Assembly (NCBI RefSeq): GCF_017591435.1
Contig: NC_059285.1
Span: 25,863,372 to 25,927,371, forward strand
Length of the DNA: 64,000 nucleotides
DNA from: Portunus trituberculatus
Taxonomy: Eukaryota; Arthropoda; Malacostraca; Decapoda; Portunidae
Direction of reading: 5' to 3'
The position numbers and the translations under genes are program-made. The number at the start of each line of letters is the position of its first letter. Position 1 is the stretch's first letter. A model generated the notes under the pieces. That model saw only the letters and a program-made list of their open reading frames with translations. It had not been told where the DNA came from and did no database searches. This document shows, in pieces, positions 1 to 11,113 of the stretch.

Positions 1-5
1 GCATT

Positions 6-1019
6 TTATCCCACACCGCCACGAGTGAGCGCCTTTGAGCTTGGGATAATCCTTGAGGTTTCTCTTGGGCTGATGTATATGGCTGTACTATCCTGCAGAC
101 TGCGGCGGGGAGGTGGCTTGACTTTTCGCGTGGTTGCTGCGCGGACTATTTTGTTGGCTGTGGCGGGAGGTGGCTTGACTTTCCGTGCGTTTGCTTCGGG
201 GGGTTCAACTATCCTGTAGACAGCGGCGGGAGGTGGCTCGTCTTCCCTCGTGGTTGCTGCGGGGCGAGGAGTGTTGGTAGCTGCGGGGAGAGGTCTGGGT
301 GACAGAGAACCTTTACTGTCGTCGGCTGAGGCGTTCTCATGTTCGGTCTCCTCACTATCACCGTCGTCTTCGTCCCCCTCGTCGTTCTCTTCTTCTTCTT
401 CTTCCTCCTCGTCTTCGTCTTCTTCTTCTGTCGCTGCTTCCTCCTCTTCCTCCTTTTGTGGTTGGCGGGTGCATCGGACATCGTCATCTTCATCTTGCGC
501 CTCTCTACGGTGGTCTCTGGGGACGGGACGGCGTGTGGGCCTCATCTTGGAGCGAGTTGGGGCGGAAAAGACGCTCAGAGGTATGGAGATCACAGGGAGC
601 CCATTGTGCTGCAGGAGGATCGGTATGAGCTCTGGTAGGCGGCGAAGATTTGACCCTGCAATGGCTTTTGCTGCGTATATGCACGCGCAAATTTTTGCTG
701 GGACGTCCTCCTCCTCTCCAGCTTTGCGTGATGACGGCGGCTTTTCCATCGGTAGGCGGGTAGGGGGTTTGCTCCAAGCCACATCACTGGCGTCGAGTCC
801 TTTGTCGCTTTGACGGAGATTAAGAATGACACGGTCCCCTTCTCTTGGTGGATTCTCCTTAAGGGACCTTGTGAGGCCTGTGGCGTGAACGAAGACATCC
901 TTCCCAGACTGTTGGAGCGTGATGAATCCGTACCCGGCCTTAATATTGTACCATTTTAAAAGACCATGTTGGTGGTCTGGTCTTGCCATGGTGAGCCGGT
1001 GGTCGGTGTGTTGCACCAA
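6..1019 (-). CDS. Cold-shock-domain protein with acidic tail (locus 1), probably retroelement-associated
   Basis: A 337-residue open frame on the minus strand. Residues about 19-81 form a divergent cold-shock domain: LKWYNIKAGYGFI matches the RNP1-type strand and DVFVHATGL the RNP2-type strand, followed by the basic loop and PREGD turn seen in Y-box-type domains. Cold-shock domains bind single-stranded RNA or DNA. Residues 109-147 form a second block (two Cys, then HNGLP-ISIP) shared with the ORF at 11509-12363. Residues 176-230 are almost all Glu/Asp, and the tail is rich in Pro, Arg and Lys. A second Met at residue 11 (position 989) could be the true start. The acidic run comes from a GAA/GAG-rich tract that may be microsatellite-derived. 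Function in a retroelement is inferred from the better-linked copies in blocks A and B; a host Y-box-like retrocopy is the alternative. Confidence 0.6.
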   Translation of the reverse strand: MVQHTDHRLTMARPDHQHGLLKWYNIKAGYGFITLQQSGKDVFVHATGLTRSLKENPPREGDRVILNLRQSDKGLDASDVAWSKPPTRLPMEKPPSSRKAGEEEDVPAKICACIYAAKAIAGSNLRRLPELIPILLQHNGLPVISIPLSVFSAPTRSKMRPTRRPVPRDHRREAQDEDDDVRCTRQPQKEEEEEAATEEEDEDEEEEEEEENDEGDEDDGDSEETEHENASADDSKGSLSPRPLPAATNTPRPAATTREDEPPPAAVYRIVEPPEANARKVKPPPATANKIVRAATTRKVKPPPRRSLQDSTAIYISPRETSRIIPSSKALTRGGVG

Positions 1020-2140
1020 GTTTATTATTAAGTAAAGGGGTTACATTAGAAGGGGTAGAGTGTACCGAGACTGGTACACTGGAAGAAAAAGCGAGAAAAT
1101 ATAAAAATACAGTAGGAGAGAAAAAAGTTGCCGGGCGTTCTGGCCTGCTGCTGTAAGGTAATGAATGTCACAGGGCAGTACGATGGGGGCAAGGGTGGAA
1201 ACCGGAGTTCCCGGAGAAAAACCACCCATACTGCTGTGAGAGAGTGAGAAGGGGGAGGGTTGCATTATACCTTATTACATACAATATTTACAGAGTCAAC
1301 AAGAAAGACATACATTATTTACACAGTTTACAAGAAAGGCTAGAAGTATATACATATGACTAATTACACCTTCCCACAGCAGCAGAGATGCCTTCTGGGT
1401 GGAAACCGGAGCTCCCGGAGGAAAATCACCCGTGCTGCTGTGGATGTGCTACAGGTAAAAAGAAAGATAGCTATATATACACTGAAATGTTCCTTATTGT
1501 CATTGTTTTGTCACTTTTTAAGTGTGGAGTCACAGATAGTGGCGCACAGGAATGTCTTGCTCGGTAGTAGTCGTAATATGTGAACCATGCAGCCAGCAGG
1601 CCGACACGGTATGGTCGTAGTCGAGTCGATGGCGAAGACGTGGTTCGTAGGGCGGCCATGGGTGACGTCGGCACGATGTCCGTCCTGGCACGATCCCTCA
1701 TCTGTGCGTCCCTGGAGCTCAGCCCCACTGCCGGGAGTTTTGCAAGCATCCCGGGGGTCAGGTACCCCTTGCTGGAACGTAGGCTAATGTTCCAACAACT
1801 CAGGGCGTAGGGTGTGAGAGGGGAGCCACACCGAAGGAACCGGCACTGGGGCTGCCGTCGGTGCCATCTGGAGATGACATCAGTCGTGGCAGATCCCCAA
1901 GGTGCCTTGTCTTCGTTGATCCGCTGCACAGTCATCTTCCTGGTCCTCGTCTCTCGATAGGCTGCAGGCTCTCTCTTCGTCAACATCAGCAGTTCGCGTT
2001 TCGTAGGTCGTTTGGCGGGATAAACAAGGCGTGGTGAAGTTCCTGTAAGTTATGTAATATCTACGAGTATAACATAGTAATAGGAGGGAAGCGTCAAAGG
2101 ATACAGGTGATGAAATTTTTATATGGGGGTGGACTTATAT
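1020..2140. other. Upstream flank of CSD locus 1, no convincing gene
   Basis: On the minus strand this lies 5' of the CSD frame. Within it a segment of about 60-80 bases occurs twice (around 1185-1250 and 1375-1445), sharing GTGGAAACCGGAG and the following CCCGGAG-AAAA-CACCC core, so it is a diverged local duplication. A 171-codon minus frame at 1471-1986 has no recognisable domain and biased composition; I do not call it. The last part up to 2140 is AT-rich and ordinary. Confidence 0.4.
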
Positions 2141-2254
2141 GAAAATCACTCCATTTTCTAATTTTGCGATTTATGCACATATCCGGTAAAATCATGTAAA
2201 AAAAAAAAAAATCCGTCTAGAATTGTCGGTGGGATCCTTCTGTCCCTCTCTCAC

Positions 2255-2312
<58 letters not shown>
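2141..2312 (+). repeat. Terminal fragment of dispersed repeat R1 plus (CT)n microsatellite
   Basis: The stretch containing CGATTTATGCACATATCCGG, an A-run and GGTGGGATCCTTCTGTCC matches the R1 end seen again at 38800-38900 and inverted near 45690, 52590 and 56640. It runs into an almost pure CT tract ending at 2312, and the I-A element begins five bases later. Confidence 0.8.
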
Positions 2313-2315
<3 letters not shown>

Positions 2316-2316
2316 A

Positions 2317-3822
2317 GAATCACCGGCACAACAACATAATACCGAAGAACAGATCAAACTAACGAAAACCGAGCTAAAGGATCTCTTCACGTCTTTCGCC
2401 GGAGCACTCGCCTCGATGATGGGACACGAGATCCAGGAAGACAAGCTCTCACAGCTTGCAGACAATAATTATAAGGAAAAAACTGAGGAAGACGCCCAAG
2501 ACAGCCAAGAGTTCACCAGCACCAACCCCAGCACCAACCCCAGCACCAGCACCAGCCCCAACACCAGCACCCCAACAACCCACCCGGAAGCTTCCGGCAG
2601 GGACAACACCAGCAACAGCGGCGATAGAGAAAGAGAAGGCGGCCCTGGGGCTCTCAGTGAGACCGAAAGAACAACGGAAGACGAACAAAGACCAATTAGA
2701 CTCCTACAATGGAACATACGAGGACTCTCAGGAAATAAACATATGCTAACAGCAGAAATGAGGAAACTAAATATTGACGTGGTACTCCTACAAGAAACTA
2801 TGATAAGGAATGGGACTTTCAGGACACTCAGGGGATATACTGAGTACCACAATCCGGCAGAGGAAGGTGCTGCAAATGGTACATCCATACTCGTTAAAAA
2901 TACAATTCCCAGCAAGAAAATAGAGAACCCAGTGGACTGTGGAGAAGGAGTGGAAGTGCTGGCAGTCTCCATCACCCTAAACGACACACAATTTCTTAAA
3001 TACAACATATATAACAAGCCTGGCAACACCAACATCGACACAACAGAACTGCTTGCACTCTGTGCCACAGAAAATATTTTCATAGGAGGAGACTTCAACG
3101 CCCACCACATAACTCTTGGATATAAGAAAAACAATAGGATCGGCCACCATATCGCAGAAACTTTACACAACATCCCAGAAACCAAACTCCTCAATACACA
3201 AGATCCAACTCACATTGCAGGAGGAGTGCTGGACCTCTCCATCACAAACAACATGCTTTATACACAAGCAAGCTGGTCGCTGCACCCTCACCTAGCAAGC
3301 GATCACTTCGCAACTCTCACAACCATCAACATTCCCCAACTGAGACAGCCTCCCAGAGAAGCAAAATGGAACCTAAAAAGAGCAAACTGGCCTCTCTACA
3401 GAGAACGCATACATTACTACCTCAGCACACTGCCACAAGAAAATACACTCGCCGACAGAGAACACAGACTTACCAAAGCCATACACAAGGCGGCGAACGA
3501 CACAATACCAAAGACCAAACCACCCATCAACAACTTCAAAGATCGCTGGTATTACAATAAAGACGTCAAAGAATATAACCACAAAATAAACCAAGCAAGG
3601 AAACTACACAGGAGACATAACACAGACACCACCAAAGAACTCCTCAGAGCTGCGATCCAAATTGCAAAGGACGAAACCAAAGACATACAAAAGGAAAAAT
3701 GGTTGAACTGGTGTGGCTCCATAGGCCGCAATACGAAATTAGGTGACATATGGCGGGATGTAAAGTCTCTTCAAGACTTCCCATTCATCCATACCCTACA
3801 TCAGAAGCCAACAGACTTATAA
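2317..3822 (+). pseudogene. I-A gag C-terminus fused in frame to APE endonuclease
   Basis: The frame is open from 2317, reads a gag-like C-terminal region (FAGALASMMGHEIQEDKLSQ), then a Ser/Thr/Pro/Asn-rich linker, then an exonuclease/endonuclease/phosphatase domain. Visible endonuclease motifs are LLQWNIRG, LLQETMIR (catalytic Glu), GGDFNAHH (catalytic Asp and Asn) and ASDHFA (catalytic Asp-His). This enzyme nicks target DNA to prime reverse transcription. The frame ends at 3822, about 70 bases after the RT frame opens in another phase, so a single-base frame change near 3790 separates nuclease from RT. The same gag-to-endonuclease fusion frame is present in the inverted copy near 50.2 kb, so the fusion is ancestral in this family rather than a local accident. 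Confidence 0.85.
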
Positions 3823-6289
3823 ATACATATGTAGACAGAAACAGCAGCGCACAACTACCACAAGAAACATGTAACACACTCAACCAGCTTAACACAACAA
3901 GACAAACCACTATTGACAGAGCATGTAATACAGTAACCGGCACTGACACACCCTTCACTCTACACGAACTCACCAACTGCCTTAAGAAACAAGACACCGC
4001 AGCTGGAGCCGACAAGATAACCTACAGGATGATCAGCGAGGGAGGCCCAGCTGTGCATCACGAGCTTCTGGAAATCATTAACCAATCCTTCGAGGAAAGC
4101 AGACTCCCTCCAGCCTGGAAGACAGCAATTATAGCACCTATCCCCAAACCGAAAGAACCAGGAAAAACTAGACCTATCTCCCTACTCAGCTGCCTGGGCA
4201 AGACCATGGAAAGAATGGTCCTAAATAGACTGAAATGGATCTTGGAAGACCTACACAAAAACATCTATGCCTATACAGATAACAGGGGCACGAAAGACTG
4301 TCTTATGGAAATGATCCATTCCACCTACAACAAAAAAGCAATCATCACCTTTATGGATCTTGAAAAAGCCTTCGAAACAGCTAACGCCTCTGCAATTCTA
4401 GAATCTCTCACACGGAAAGGAGTGGAAGGAAAACTACTCAGTTGGACGGCTGACTTCCTGCACGAAAGACAAGCTAAAGTCAGATATCAGGGAGCTCAAT
4501 CAGCAACAAAGAAATTTGAAAACGGCACCCCACAAGGCAGTATACTCAGCCCTTTTCTCTTTAACATACTTGTAGAGAACATAGCCTCCCTAAACATCGG
4601 CGGAACCAAGTTCTTGGTGTACGCAGATGACATTGCAATCATTTCTACCGGCAGCAGGTATGAAAGGAGGGCAAGGGAGGCCGCAACAGCAGTAGATAAT
4701 ACATGCAAGAAGCTTGGCCTCAAGATTAATACCAACAAAACTCAAGCAATGCATATCGGCACCAGAACCAAACTAGCACCAATCACCATCCGGAACGAGC
4801 CAGTAGACTGGACCTTGTGTCACACATACCTGGGGGTCTGTATTGACACAAGGCTCAGCTTCAACGCCTACACAAATTCACTAAAAGAAAGGATAAATGA
4901 AAGGATCAGAATAATAAGAGGGATAACAGGCACCGAAGGAGGAGCAACACTACAAGTCCTGAGACTGTACTACATCCAAGCAGTCAGGTCTGTAATTGAA
5001 TATGGAGCACCCTGCCTAGCTCTTGCCTCCCCTGCCAACCTTAAAACCTTGGAGGTGCTGCAAAACAATGCCCTCCGGATAATAACAGGCGCACCAAAAT
5101 GGACACAAGTATGCACTCTCCAGGCTGAAACAAAAATACCGCCAATCACGACGAGACTTTACTCAACAAATGCCAGTCACCTAGCTAAGTTCATTCGCCA
5201 AAAGAATCTTGAACCACTCAATAACATAAAACAAGCTCTCGCACAAGACAGACAGCTCTTCCACAAATCCACATGGGCAACAACCATAAGTGACACACTG
5301 AAACATATAGATGCCCAAAATTACATCACACAACTCCAACAAGACAAACGACACGAAGAATACAGGAAATCACCGCCCTGGAGTGTAGCCCAATTCAAGA
5401 CAAGCGTGACCGCCCTACCACTTGCCAAAGGACACATGGATGAAACAACACTAAAAAGAGCAGCTCAAGAAGCTCTACAAACAGCCCCGGTAGTAAACTC
5501 TGACGTCTACTACACGGACGGCTCCGTGGACCCAAACACCAAGCGTACTGCGGCAGCCTATATCTCACAGAACGTTACAGCGTTCTTCAGGCTTCCTGAT
5601 GGAGCCTCCACGCTACAAGCAGAACTCGTTGCAATCCAACAGGCTCTCCGCGATGGCGAACAAGGACAAAAAAACGTAGTCATTCATACTGACTCCTTAG
5701 GAGCATAAAAGACAATGTAAACCTTATAACACATATAATAGCCAAAATTCAAAACATCAGGAGACAGGACAGACACGTTCACATAAACTGGATTCCCAGC
5801 CACGCGGGACTGACAGGAAATGAGGCAGCAGACCTTGCAGCAAATAATGCCACTAAACTACCCAACGTTACCATACACATTCCTACCAGCTTAACCCAAA
5901 TAAAGAGTGCCCTTAAACTCAGAAGCAAAGACCACCTGCAGCGTAATCTGCAAGTTAGCGCACACGAGGGATCTCAGAGTGCAAAGTGGTACACAGAAAC
6001 ATCGAAAAACAAGACGAACTTCCCCAGGAACCTAACAAGAAAAGATCAAGTCGCTCTGTCCCGACTGAAGCTGGGATACAAGTGTCTCTCAGAGATCAAA
6101 GGCAATGTCCCAGACATATGCTGCCTCTGTGAAACAGCAACCAACTCACCTCTCCAGCACTATCTAACTGAATGTAACACGACCGCTCACCTCATTGACA
6201 GAAACCTTGGCACTGCAGAACAAATAGTTCAAATGACCCCCCACGATAAGCTAATTACATTAGTACAACATTATCCTCCACCAAGATAA
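3750..6289 (+). pseudogene. I-A reverse transcriptase and RNase H, frameshifted
   Basis: The main frame (3750-5708, 652 codons) holds a complete non-LTR RT: GADKITYRMI, PIPKPKEPGKTRPISLLS, FMDLEKAFE (first catalytic Asp), NGTPQGSILSPFLFN and YADDIAI (catalytic pair, near 4620). RNase H starts at YYTDGSVD with the following QAELVAI Glu and HTDSLGA Asp, where the frame stops at 5708. The remaining RNase H (INWIPSHAGLTGNEAADLAA) and a Cys-rich tail with a CCLCET motif continue in another frame to a stop at 6289, so a small deletion lies at about 5700-5715. RT and RNase H copy the RNA and remove it during insertion. This copy cannot make the full protein. Confidence 0.88.
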
Positions 6290-6411
6290 GATAGCTTTCC
6301 ATTTCCCACTGGAGTGAAAGCCACACTCCAAAATAGATGTGGGCCACACCTAAGGGCCCATGCCACCAAAAGCAGGTGGCACTCTAAAAAAAAAAAAAAA
6401 AAAAAAAAAAA

Positions 6412-7080
6412 CTCTGAAGAGGATGAGATCAGTCCACCGAACAAATGCCACGCCTACGAAAAAACCCACCGCGAGTCTTCACCCTCCACCTCAGACATGA
6501 TGACTCATGAAGATGATGACGGCTTCCGCCTGCAAGGACGGGAGTATCGTCGAGCACGCAAAACTAAATTCGAAGAAAGCAAAGCAGGAGGCGAGACAGC
6601 AACACCCATGCAGGCCCAAGAAGATCAGGCTCAACCAAAAGACGAGCCCAGGAACACCGCAGCTCAGGGAATCCCCAAACTCATCATACCACCGACAGCC
6701 GGCTTTGCCTCCCCCTTAGATGTTGCAGAGGCTCTGGAAGCACACCTGGGGACCAAGAAAATATCACTGAAATCCCTCCACACAGGGCAAGTCATGGTAA
6801 CCCCAGCCTCCATGGAAATTTACACTCAGCTGAGAGACATGAAAGAAATTCATGGGAAGGAGATAGAGCTGCGCCCAGCAGAAGGGAGGACGTCACACGG
6901 CGTCTTACTGCGCTACCCCCTCCTCATGCCTCTCTCACCGATCTTGAAACACCCTCAGATTCTCACTGCGAAAAGATGCACCATGAAAAATGGAGAGCTG
7001 ACAAAGCAAATAGCCATCACGGTGGATGGACCTCTACCAGGCTTCTTGGAGCTGGGCAGCTGGGGGACTTTTTATACGAG
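6412..7080 (+). pseudogene. gag ORF1 fragment of a third I-like family (I-C)
   Basis: Starting immediately after the I-A poly-A, an open frame reads a gag-like protein: IPPTAGFASPLDVAEALEAH, then GVLLRYPLL, LKHPQILTAKRCTM and ending at LELGSWGTFYTR. The same blocks occur in the I-A gag (50924-51532 and 50412-50861) and the I-B gag, but with many substitutions, so this is a separate family. The frame has no start of its own (the upstream Lys run is translated poly-A). It is cut at about 7080 by a Gypsy integrase sequence running the other way. The Cys-knuckle region that should follow GTFYTR is missing. Confidence 0.8.
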
Positions 7081-8006
7081 ACATGTGTTTACATAGTGTG
7101 ACACATCCTTTTTCATTCCTGGCCAAAAAAAAGAAAAAAATTGAAAAGCCTTCTTGTACCTTTTTTTGGATGCCTAGATGACCTGACAATCCATCATGAG
7201 CTAGTTCTATAATGGCTGGTCTTACAGACAAGGGGATGATAATTTGATGTATTTCTGACCAGGTGTCTAGTTGTTTCAGTTCAGGAGGTCTGTAGGCACG
7301 CATCAGGACTCCTTCCTAATAATAAAAACAAGGCAATTTAGACATATCCTTTGTCTCACTGGCCACATGTCTGATCTTAGCCAAAGTGAGATCCTGTTCC
7401 TGAGCATTAATCAAATTCTCCTTTGAAATGATGTTATTATACAAGTTGTCAGTAGAGGCAATCATTGGTGGAGGAGGTGATGAAAAGGCAGGGGACTTGG
7501 ACTGGAGACCTGGTGACTGCATACACTGGGAAGAAGTGAGGGGATGTTTCGTCCAGGGTCTTAGTGGGACTTTCTGTTAAGGGAGAATCAAGAACAATTA
7601 AGTTTGGAACAGCCAAGTTACCCGCAAGATCATTACTCAGTACAAGATGTACCCCCGGTACTGGCAGTTCACCAGGTTTAATGGCTACCTCAACCTCTCC
7701 TGAAATGAACGGGCACTGTAAGCTAATATTAGCCAAAGGATAGGAGAGCTGTGATTCGAGACCTGTAAGGATCACCTTCTCCCCAGTGAAAACCTGTTTG
7801 ATGTTAGGGATGACATCTTCCCTTAAGATGGATTGGGCAGCACCTGTATCACGCAGAACCTTGATATTTATTGCCTTGTCTTTACCATCAGTCAGGGACA
7901 CTTTACCTTGATACATGTATGAGTCATAAAGTTCTAGAGGAGAGTTGACAGGGTTAGCTAGGGCCACTGGTTTATTGTTCTCAAATATGTTAGGTCTAGG
8001 GGACAC
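7081..8006 (-). pseudogene. Gypsy protease followed directly by integrase zinc-binding region
   Basis: Residues KVLRDTGAAQSILREDV give the DTGA aspartic-protease active site near the start. The frame continues through VFPVYAVTRSP-like linker text to a stop at 7449, shifts, and continues as SKENLINAQEQDLTLAKIRH, CFYY, an in-frame TAG, EGVLMRAYRPPEL and RPAIIELAHDGLSGHLGIQK. The last part matches the HHCC zinc-binding domain that opens retroviral-type integrases; the second His-Cys half is degraded and the frame ends in the I-C junction. There is no RT or RNase H between protease and integrase. That order is known for Gmr1-like Gypsy elements, where integrase precedes RT; a deletion is the other explanation. 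Confidence 0.75.
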
Positions 8007-9182
8007 AAAAGAAAATTGACGTTGAGAACCCTTGCAATTTGGGTGTCTACATTTCTGGATCGTGTGACCTGGCTTCTTACAGTATGTACACCAGGGGGAA
8101 TTATATGCATTTGGCGAGAATCCGGTTGGCTTACCACCCGCGCCCCCAAAACCTTCCCCAAAGGAGGACCTAACATTAGATAGTGAACCACGACCTCTAC
8201 TACCCAGGGATCACATCAACAAAGCAAACGCATCAGCCACTTTAGCGGCAGACATAAGATCACTCTCTCCCCGTTCTTCCACATGCCTCAGAATATTAAA
8301 AGGTAACTTGTTCTTCCATTCTTCAACATAGGTGTGAGACTCTGGTTTCACATACTTTCGAAACTGCTGTCTGTATCCATCAGAAGTGATAGAGTAGGCG
8401 TCTAGAATGTTACCTTTGATCTCTTCATATTCTACCTCATCACTAAGGCCGTTGTATACCCTATAAGCTTAGGGACAAGGAGAGACACCCACTGATCCTT
8501 GGGCTATTTATTCCTATTAGCAATGCTTTCAAAAGCGCGAAATGACCCGTCAACATCAGATTCATCAAAAGGGGGAACTAGCGGAGCAGCTGTAGCAGGA
8601 TTAAAGCTTGCTAACTGTTTCTTTATATATATTTCTTCCCCTCTAAACTTAGCGTCATTTCGTAGGGCTAACTCCTGAATTTTTGACTCTTTATCCTGCC
8701 TTTTAATTTGTAACTGAAATTATCTCTCTTCCTTTTCTGCCTGTAGTTGCATTTGTCTTTCAAGTAATTCTCTCTCTTTATCTTCATCTTCTTTTACTGC
8801 CTGTAGTTGCATTTCTTTCGCTTTTTTTTCTGCCTGTAGTTACATTTGTTTTCATGCATCCGGTATTCTAGTTTAAGCTTCTCAATTTCCCATTGACTTA
8901 TCCTACTCTTATCCTGTTCTTCCTGGGGACTGTGTATTATAGTCCTCGTAGAGGCTGACATGGGAGTTAACTCTTCTATGACATTTCCTAGCAACTGACC
9001 TTCTTGCACTAGATGTTCAACAACTACATTCTTAATGACCTCTTTAGTCATCTGAGACGTGATGGGAACATCAAAATGTTTAGCGATGGTCTTCCATTGG
9101 TCCTTCTTTATATTAGCATCTTTAAGTTGTTCCAGAGAAGGGTCGGCACAAAATCTTCAACGTTAAACTGAGCGGAAGCCAT
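8007..9182 (-). pseudogene. Gypsy gag, copy A (frameshifted)
   Basis: The start codon is 9180-9182. After an N-terminal domain (QWKTIAKHFDVPITSQMTKE in the cleaner copies) comes a Gln/Glu/Lys-rich coiled-coil built from imperfect LQAEKE/QMQLQ repeats, then the capsid-like region and a Gly/Ser-rich linker leading to a CX2CX4HX4C nucleic-acid-binding knuckle (about 8050-8100). Compared with U2 it lacks one T soon after the start, has a TAA inside the coiled-coil, and further breaks near 8220 and 8470, so no full gag is made. In contrast with U2 and U4, this copy keeps frame across the EEIKGNILDAY stretch near 8410. Confidence 0.8.
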
Positions 9183-9853
9183 ATTAAATAGATGTTAAAC
9201 CACAACATAAAAAAAAAATGATAAGCGAATTACTTAAGTGAGGAACTTGGCAGAGTGATAATAAAGGCAACCTTGAAATTACCTAGATTATACTTAAGTA
9301 AACACTTATGAGTACAATCACTAATGAGGGGTAAACTAGAGAGTTACGGCATTAAGAGGGATCCGGATTACTCTAGTTACGAGACTTGAGAGTGAGGAGC
9401 GAATTGTACTGAGACTTGTTATTGATAAGGAGGCGGATTAGTTTGAGAGACTAGTTAAAATGGCCGATTCTAACTAGCGAGACAAATGATCCGCGAAGTG
9501 AGGGATTGAGGGTTCGCATGAACATATGATGATCCCAACACTTGGATAACACTTATTACACACCTGCCTATGTGCAAAAAATAGAGATAAGTGCTATCGG
9601 TGAACACGCCTTTCTACCTGGTTTCCTGCTCTACCACTGCTATGCGATACCAATGAAAGTCACGAAGCACGTTTAACCCAAAAGGAGCCACTTGATCGCA
9701 CAAAGGTAAATTTAAACCACACGCAGAGTAAGTCACAGAAAAAAAAAAAACACATCAGAGTCACAACACCACAGAAACACAAGCAGAAAAAAAAGTCACT
9801 GGAAAAATGGAACACTGAACATGGGTTATAATGGTCCTGTCACGGTCGCCAAT
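9183..9853 (-). other. Gypsy leader with tRNA primer-binding site
   Basis: The untranslated leader between LTR and gag. Next to the LTR, after a two-base spacer, the minus strand reads TGGCGACCGTGACAGGAC (9834-9851). Its complement ends CACGGTCGCCA, which fits the 3' end of an arginine-type tRNA with a GACCGTG acceptor strand. The rest has no long frame that I support. Confidence 0.7.
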
Positions 9854-10521
9854 TGTTACGTTCACCGGTTAAACTGGTAAGATTGGCATCGGAGAGCCGG
9901 TGAACAATAACAATAAAAAAAAAAAAACAATGCAGGTTCAACTGGTGAGGAAATGCAAAAGGGGGTCACTTTAAAAAGCTATTTTAATAACCCATATTGA
10001 AATTGACACATATATAACAAGAAACATGAAACACATATATATAACATGAAACACAGGAAAATGACATACACATATACATATAACACAGTAATAAATACAA
10101 CAATAAAGAACCCAACTTAATACCTAACAATAATCCTAATCCTATATAGAGGCAATGTGGAAAACACGGACGAGGGGAAGTGATACTTATGCGGTGTCGC
10201 AGTGGTGAAATGCTTGGTGATGGTTGATCCCACGGTAGACCCAAGAGGCGTTGTGTTCACTGGTTGAGGCTTGGATCTCAACTTTCAATCTAGAAAGCCA
10301 AGAGCTGGCTCAACACTTTCGGTTAAGTCGAAAGGGACCGCGTGAATCCAACTTCGGGACAGTAGCGGGTCTTCATGAAACGGTGACGTGGAGGGTTCAC
10401 GAGACGGTGGCGTGGAAGGTTCACGAGATGGTGACGTGGAAGGGGAGGCGGAGAGGTGGCGAACGAGTTAACAAGCGGAGGAGGTGATGGTAGTAATGCA
10501 TGTTACGGGCGGGCCGTAACA
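9854..10521 (-). repeat. Gypsy LTR, copy A
   Basis: 668 bp, starting TGTTACG and ending CGTAACA in element orientation. The 5' edge is a small perfect hairpin: TGTTACGG and CCGTAACA around a five-base loop. It carries three units of the 24-bp repeat that is present five times in the U copies, then a TATA-like TCTATATAGG. Confidence 0.9.
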
Positions 10522-11113
10522 CAGTTCCTGTAGTCATGTCCTTTTGTGGCAAATTTAGAGCATATTATGTCTGTCTCCTTGCATTGATTTGTTCGATGGG
10601 TGAACTGGTAACAATTATAGCATTGAGTGACGGGCGATATTCTTCAATATTGTTGTTGTATGATGGAATGATCTGTGAGATAAGCTTGATGCCAGTGTCT
10701 TTGTGTGTTTTGCTTGTTGTGGTGATTGTAACCTAATTTTCATCATGTGTACTTTTGGAATGGTGTGTATGACGTCAATCTTTATGTTATTTTTCCTTCT
10801 ATCTCTGTACGCAGGTCTTCGTTGGTCATTTTCAAGAGGTAGTCGTCTACACGTCGGGCAAGTAAGGTCCTAGCAGATATTTGCTCCTGAGACTCTACGA
10901 GCTCGAAGCCGATGTGTTTTAGTTTTGGGTAGCCTCAGGTGTGGTGTGCATGTCGCGGTCTACATCGCTAGCTACGCCAACGATGATATAGGGGCCAAAT
11001 CTAAAGCATTTTGTGTGGGGAACTTGAGTCCGTGAGAAGTTGACATTGCCTAGGTCAGGGGAAGGCTGGCAGTCACGATCCTTAGTGTCCGGTCAGGGGC
11101 GTACACATGTCAT
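10522..11113 (-). pseudogene. Jockey/Nimb-type gag, block A copy, cut by Gypsy LTR
   Basis: The same gag as at 16227-16825 but shifted out of frame soon after the start codon by the loss of two G residues in a G-run (around 11094) and by other single-base changes. The gag is cut by the LTR right after the second Cys-rich motif (GHDYRNC region). It lies downstream of the CSD ORF on the same strand with about 395 bp between them. Confidence 0.8.

Larger units (their letters stand above)
2317..6411 (+). mobile_element. I-like non-LTR retrotransposon I-A, 5'-truncated copy 1
   Basis: About 4.1 kb carrying, in order, the end of a gag-like ORF1, an APE-type endonuclease, reverse transcriptase and RNase H, then a 3' UTR and a 26-nt poly-A at 6386-6411. 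An RNase H domain after the RT and a poly-A tail point to the I supergroup (I, Loa, R1 and relatives); the exact clade needs a tree. The 5' edge joins a CT microsatellite. A copy retaining the 5' UTR and most of ORF1 lies inverted at 49813-52031, and matching 5' UTR at 44483-44985. At least two frame breaks (near 3790 and 5700) make this copy inactive. Confidence 0.9.
7081..10521 (-). mobile_element. Gypsy-type LTR retrotransposon, copy A (5' part)
   Basis: Read on the minus strand: LTR (10521-9854), primer-binding site, leader, gag, Cys knuckle, aspartic protease, and the start of an integrase, where it is cut at about 7081. Only one LTR is present and no RT is seen. Frameshifts and stops break gag and pol. 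Upstream of the LTR the sequence is a Jockey/Nimb-type gag interrupted exactly at the LTR edge, so the element landed inside that gag. Block B shares the same LTR/gag junction. Confidence 0.9.

Noticed and set aside
250..813. Plus-strand Ser-rich frames over the first kilobase
   Set aside because: They are antisense shadows of the GAA-rich minus-strand cold-shock ORF; poly-Ser comes from the complementary TCT/TCC tract and no domain is visible.
1471..1986. 171-codon minus frame
   Set aside because: No domain, no homologue in the window, no start context; treated as non-coding flank.
2469..3194. 241-codon minus frame
   Set aside because: Antisense of the I-A gag end and endonuclease; hydrophobic and Val/Leu/Gly-rich composition is typical of reverse reading.
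9834..9851. A tRNA gene next to the LTR
   Set aside because: Only the 18-base complement of a tRNA end is present, without cloverleaf arms; it is the primer-binding site.
10251..10487. Short protein frames in the LTR (and equivalents at 15957, 34042, 46967, 61182)
   Set aside because: They come from translating the 24-bp tandem repeat; repeated motifs like HETVTWKV follow from the DNA repeat, and the LTR is untranslated in such elements.
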